DNA of 64,000 nucleotides from Rotaria sordida (Eukaryota > Rotifera > Eurotatoria > Philodinida > Philodinidae), in assembly GCA_905250125.1 (NCBI GenBank), contig CAJNOL010000027.1:297242-361241 (forward strand), given 5' to 3'. This document shows, one piece after another, positions 61,286 through 64,000 of this stretch. The position numbers were made by a program, and so were the translations under genes. Within the stretch, counting starts at the first letter, position 1. Each line of letters starts with the position of its first letter. The notes beneath the pieces are model-generated. The model was not told the origin of the DNA. It saw only the letters and a program-made list of their open reading frames with translations, and did not search any database.

Positions 61286-62697
61286 TTACATAGTTTTAAA
61301 TCCAGTACGTGTCCGTTTATAATAACGTTGTGCTAATGAATTAATAATTGATGCAATAAAATATATAATCATTCCAGCAACAAATATATTAAAAATTCTT
61401 GTTAATGTTGAAATTTTTGTCACATGACCAGTTAAATTTTCACCTGGTTTTCTATGCATTTTACCTTTTTGCTCAAGTAACCAGTCTTTAAATGGTGTTT
61501 GTAATAATTTACCGTAATGTGGTATATGTTTCATCCAACGTATAATACGTTCAACATGATGTTCACTAAATAAAAATATAATAAATACTGTTTGAATACT
61601 CATTTTAACTAATGCTTTTCCAATAATAGTTGCTAAAAAGAATGTCCAAAATGATATAAGAAAATAACCACATGTTATACCAGCTAAATCAAATAATGGA
61701 TTTGGAATGCTTGCACATAAAAGTATGCCTAGAAAACCTATACGTTTTATAAGACGATAAACCAAATAACGAACACGTTCAAATAATGTTAAATTTCTTG
61801 AACTATGTAATTCAGCATTAATAACTAATGCTTCAAATTCAATTAATTCTTCATCATCATTACAATCATTTGTACCTAAACGTGCTGCACGTGCCATAAA
61901 ATATGGTGGTAATTCACCAAATGCTGTACCTAAACCCCAAAAAAATGCTTCTAATTTAACTTTCCATAAAATTTTCCAAAATGATATTGGTCCTGTTTCT
62001 AATAAATCATTTAAAATTGTTTCATTATCATTTGTTATTATATGTGCTGTTGTTGTACTTATTGGTGATGGACAAACAATTTCATTTGGATATGGTGGAC
62101 GAGGAAATTTAATTGAACCACATTCATATGCAGCTAATGTAACTTGAGCTATAAATGGACCAAGATAAAGAAGAAATGTATGTAAACCTGTACCAAGTCC
62201 AACGGATGATGCTACACCAAGACCAAACCAATACAATGTCCAAAGAAATAAATTTTCAATTTTTTCAATACTTGATTGATGTGAACCTTCAGTATTATAC
62301 ATAAATGTAAGAAATAGAAATAAAATAATTGATGTAAATAAAGTTTTACGATATGATACGAAACGTTTAAAATTATGATGAAAAAGATAAATTAATTCAA
62401 GTATGCAATAATTTATTGTACGTATTGGATGTCTCCATAAAACAATTTTATTTGTTTCATGACGTAACATTTCTTGTTGAGACTTTTTTAATGCTAATAA
62501 ATGTTCTTTTTCTACGAGGTTTTTAGATGATGATGATGATGATGATGTTAATTTACTAAAATAAAATCAATTATTAAAATAAAAAACAAAAACAAAAATA
62601 TCAAAAGATAATTTAATTTAACTTACGAATTTGTTATTGCAGATGATTTTTGTTGTTTACCTTTGCGTCGGCGACTTGTTGACGACGACGAAGCCAT
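61286..62697 (-). CDS. vmp1: Vacuole membrane protein 1
   Basis: Two exons on the minus strand, 62697-62627 and 62555-61286, 446 residues (human about 406), joined in phase (TC|T). The start MASSSSTSRRRKGKQQ is followed by a Ser run, then multiple membrane helices. Family hallmarks are GLGTGLHTFLLYLGPFI, FWGLGTAFGELPPYFMARAA and IPNPLFDLAGITCGYF, which contain the VTT/DedA-type re-entrant core. VMP1 is an ER multi-spanning phospholipid scramblase needed for autophagosome formation and ER contact dynamics. Most of the coding region is one exon. An acidic loop NDCNDDEELIEFEALV follows the GELPPY segment, as in animal homologues. Confidence 0.94.
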
Positions 62698-63957
62698 TGT
62701 TGAATGTGACTCGATACCTGCTTTGAAATTCATTCATAAGAATATATTGTTTTAATAGTATAAATCATGTATTTAATCCAGTGAAATTTGTACAAAAAAA
62801 ACAAACAAAACAATGTAACTATGCTTTGAATAAATGAACAATAATATGTAATCTATTAGAATGGAAAAAATAGTTTAATGTTTGGTAATATCTATGTGAG
62901 GTATCTTTGATGTAGTTAATTATACTATCCGCGAGTCTATTGAGTTATTTTTTTTTGTATGAGCTCAACAATATTCGAATTAGTAGTTGTTATGGATGGC
63001 TGTTCGATTAACTCGAGACCCACGACTCATGAAGAAAAGTCGAGATCTATTCTAATAGCAGCAGAATAATCATATTTTTCTCAACTAATTAATTTCAGAT
63101 GTATTTCACTAAATCACGTGAAAAAAAATAATACTAGATAATTTGACTAGATTCATGCTATTCATTAGCTTATTGTCAATATCGAAACAATGTAAAGGTC
63201 ACATAGTTTGTCTTTTCTAATGCCTAATTCAAACAAACGCTAATAATTATTTGTACTGACGTCTAATTATACATGATTTTAACTCAATATTGTTACCCTC
63301 GAAAAACGTAAAGTTACAATGTTTAAATTAGCATTAATTTTATAACCGTTAGTTTCGAAAACAAGAGGACAAATTTAAAGAAAATTAGTTACATATAATC
63401 TAATCTTATTCGAAGTGATAATAAGTAAAAAAAAAATTATATTTCGAATGTTATAAAGGCGTTGGTGAGAATCAAAGCATAAGAATTACTCCTAACAAAT
63501 TCTGGTCACATCTTCGTTGGATTTGAATAAGCATTTTATGGCTGGTGTTTTTTTTTTGAATAAATCTAAAATAAGAACACTAATTATAGAAAATATACAT
63601 GTGATAAGAAATATAACTATTCCTATAATTCCACATTATCATCTGTCTTAATTGATATGAATCAATAAGACGAACGGAACAAATCCCAAAAGATGATAAA
63701 TACGTCATATAATATATTGGGCAGAAAGGCAAATATCTAAGTGTTTTTACGTAGCAGGCAAACAAATTCATGTTTGGTTGAACGAATTCACCAGTTAAAT
63801 ATTCGATCGATATTCATTAGAATTTTCTTTCAATGAAAAAAAAATTCAATAAAAAGATCAAATAAATCATTCAAATTAAAAACAACAAATTCTTTGTTAT
63901 TTGTTTTTTTCGTCATTTATTTATTTCTCTATTGCCATCTATCGTTAGACAACAACA
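62698..63957. other. Intergenic, divergent promoter region
   Basis: AT-rich, between VMP1 (-) and the frame that starts at 63958 (+). No gene, long inverted repeat or family motif seen. Confidence 0.5.
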
Positions 63958-64000
63958 ATGGATGATATGTCAATTCATCATACTGAATTTATTCCACATG
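63958..64000 (+). CDS. Start of a gene cut by the window end
   Basis: An ATG in a good animal context (ACAACAATGG) opens a frame that runs 14 codons (MDDMSIHHTEFIPH) to the last base. The product cannot be recognised from this much, and it might be chance. Confidence 0.4.
   Translation, partial: MDDMSIHHTEFIPH

Noticed and set aside
1..64000. CRISPR arrays, operons, rRNA or phage genes
   Set aside because: No regularly spaced direct repeats with unique spacers, no rRNA-like sequence, and the gene structures are animal.

Overview
This is animal nuclear DNA, AT-rich (my reading, not measured) and protein-coding. Most genes are split by very short introns (many about 45-75 bp) with ordinary GT-AG borders, and the products are typical metazoan ones: Vav-type Rho GEF, VMP1, enkurin, insulin-like peptides, a neuronal calcium sensor, hnRNP M-like and SAFB-like RNA-binding proteins. 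Compact genes, tiny introns, many small foldback transposons, expanded GT32/DUF5672-type genes and acceptor-like sites just before start codons suggest a small invertebrate. A bdelloid rotifer fits best, but that is inference. I rebuilt exon chains by hand from reading frame, splice signals and phase; they have no transcript support.

Layout. 1-2.6 kb: no gene, one hAT-type MITE. 2.6-15.3 kb: frameshifted DUF5672 protein (+), small C2H2 zinc-finger gene (-), SUEL-lectin/CUB membrane protein (-), EF-hand calcium sensor (+), GT32 glycosyltransferase (+). 15.3-22.4 kb: gene-poor, with a 1.5 kb near-palindrome and a second hAT MITE. 22.4-27.1 kb: XTBD protein (-) and a SAFB-like SAP/RRM gene (-) whose 3' end is missing near a 10-N assembly gap. 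29.1-30.2 kb: enkurin (+). 31.4-35.7 kb: hnRNP M-like gene (-). 35.8-37.7 kb: S9 serine peptidase with an uninterrupted reading frame (-), divergent from a 25-exon Vav-like gene (+, 38.3-48.3 kb) whose larger introns hold foldback elements. 48.8-51.1 kb: probable PAAT-family gene (+). 51.5-53.8 kb: two tandem insulin-like peptide genes (+). 53.8-61.3 kb: gene-poor with repeats. 61.3-62.7 kb: VMP1 (-). At 63,958 a new + strand reading frame starts and runs off the window.

The genes do not form a pathway; they are ordinary neighbours. The most notable things are the tandem insulin-like pair with an added N-terminal cysteine pair and different intron content, the Vav homologue lacking the C-terminal SH3 domain, two textbook MITEs with perfect 8-bp target duplications, and the density of long imperfect inverted repeats (at least twelve) in introns and intergenic DNA.
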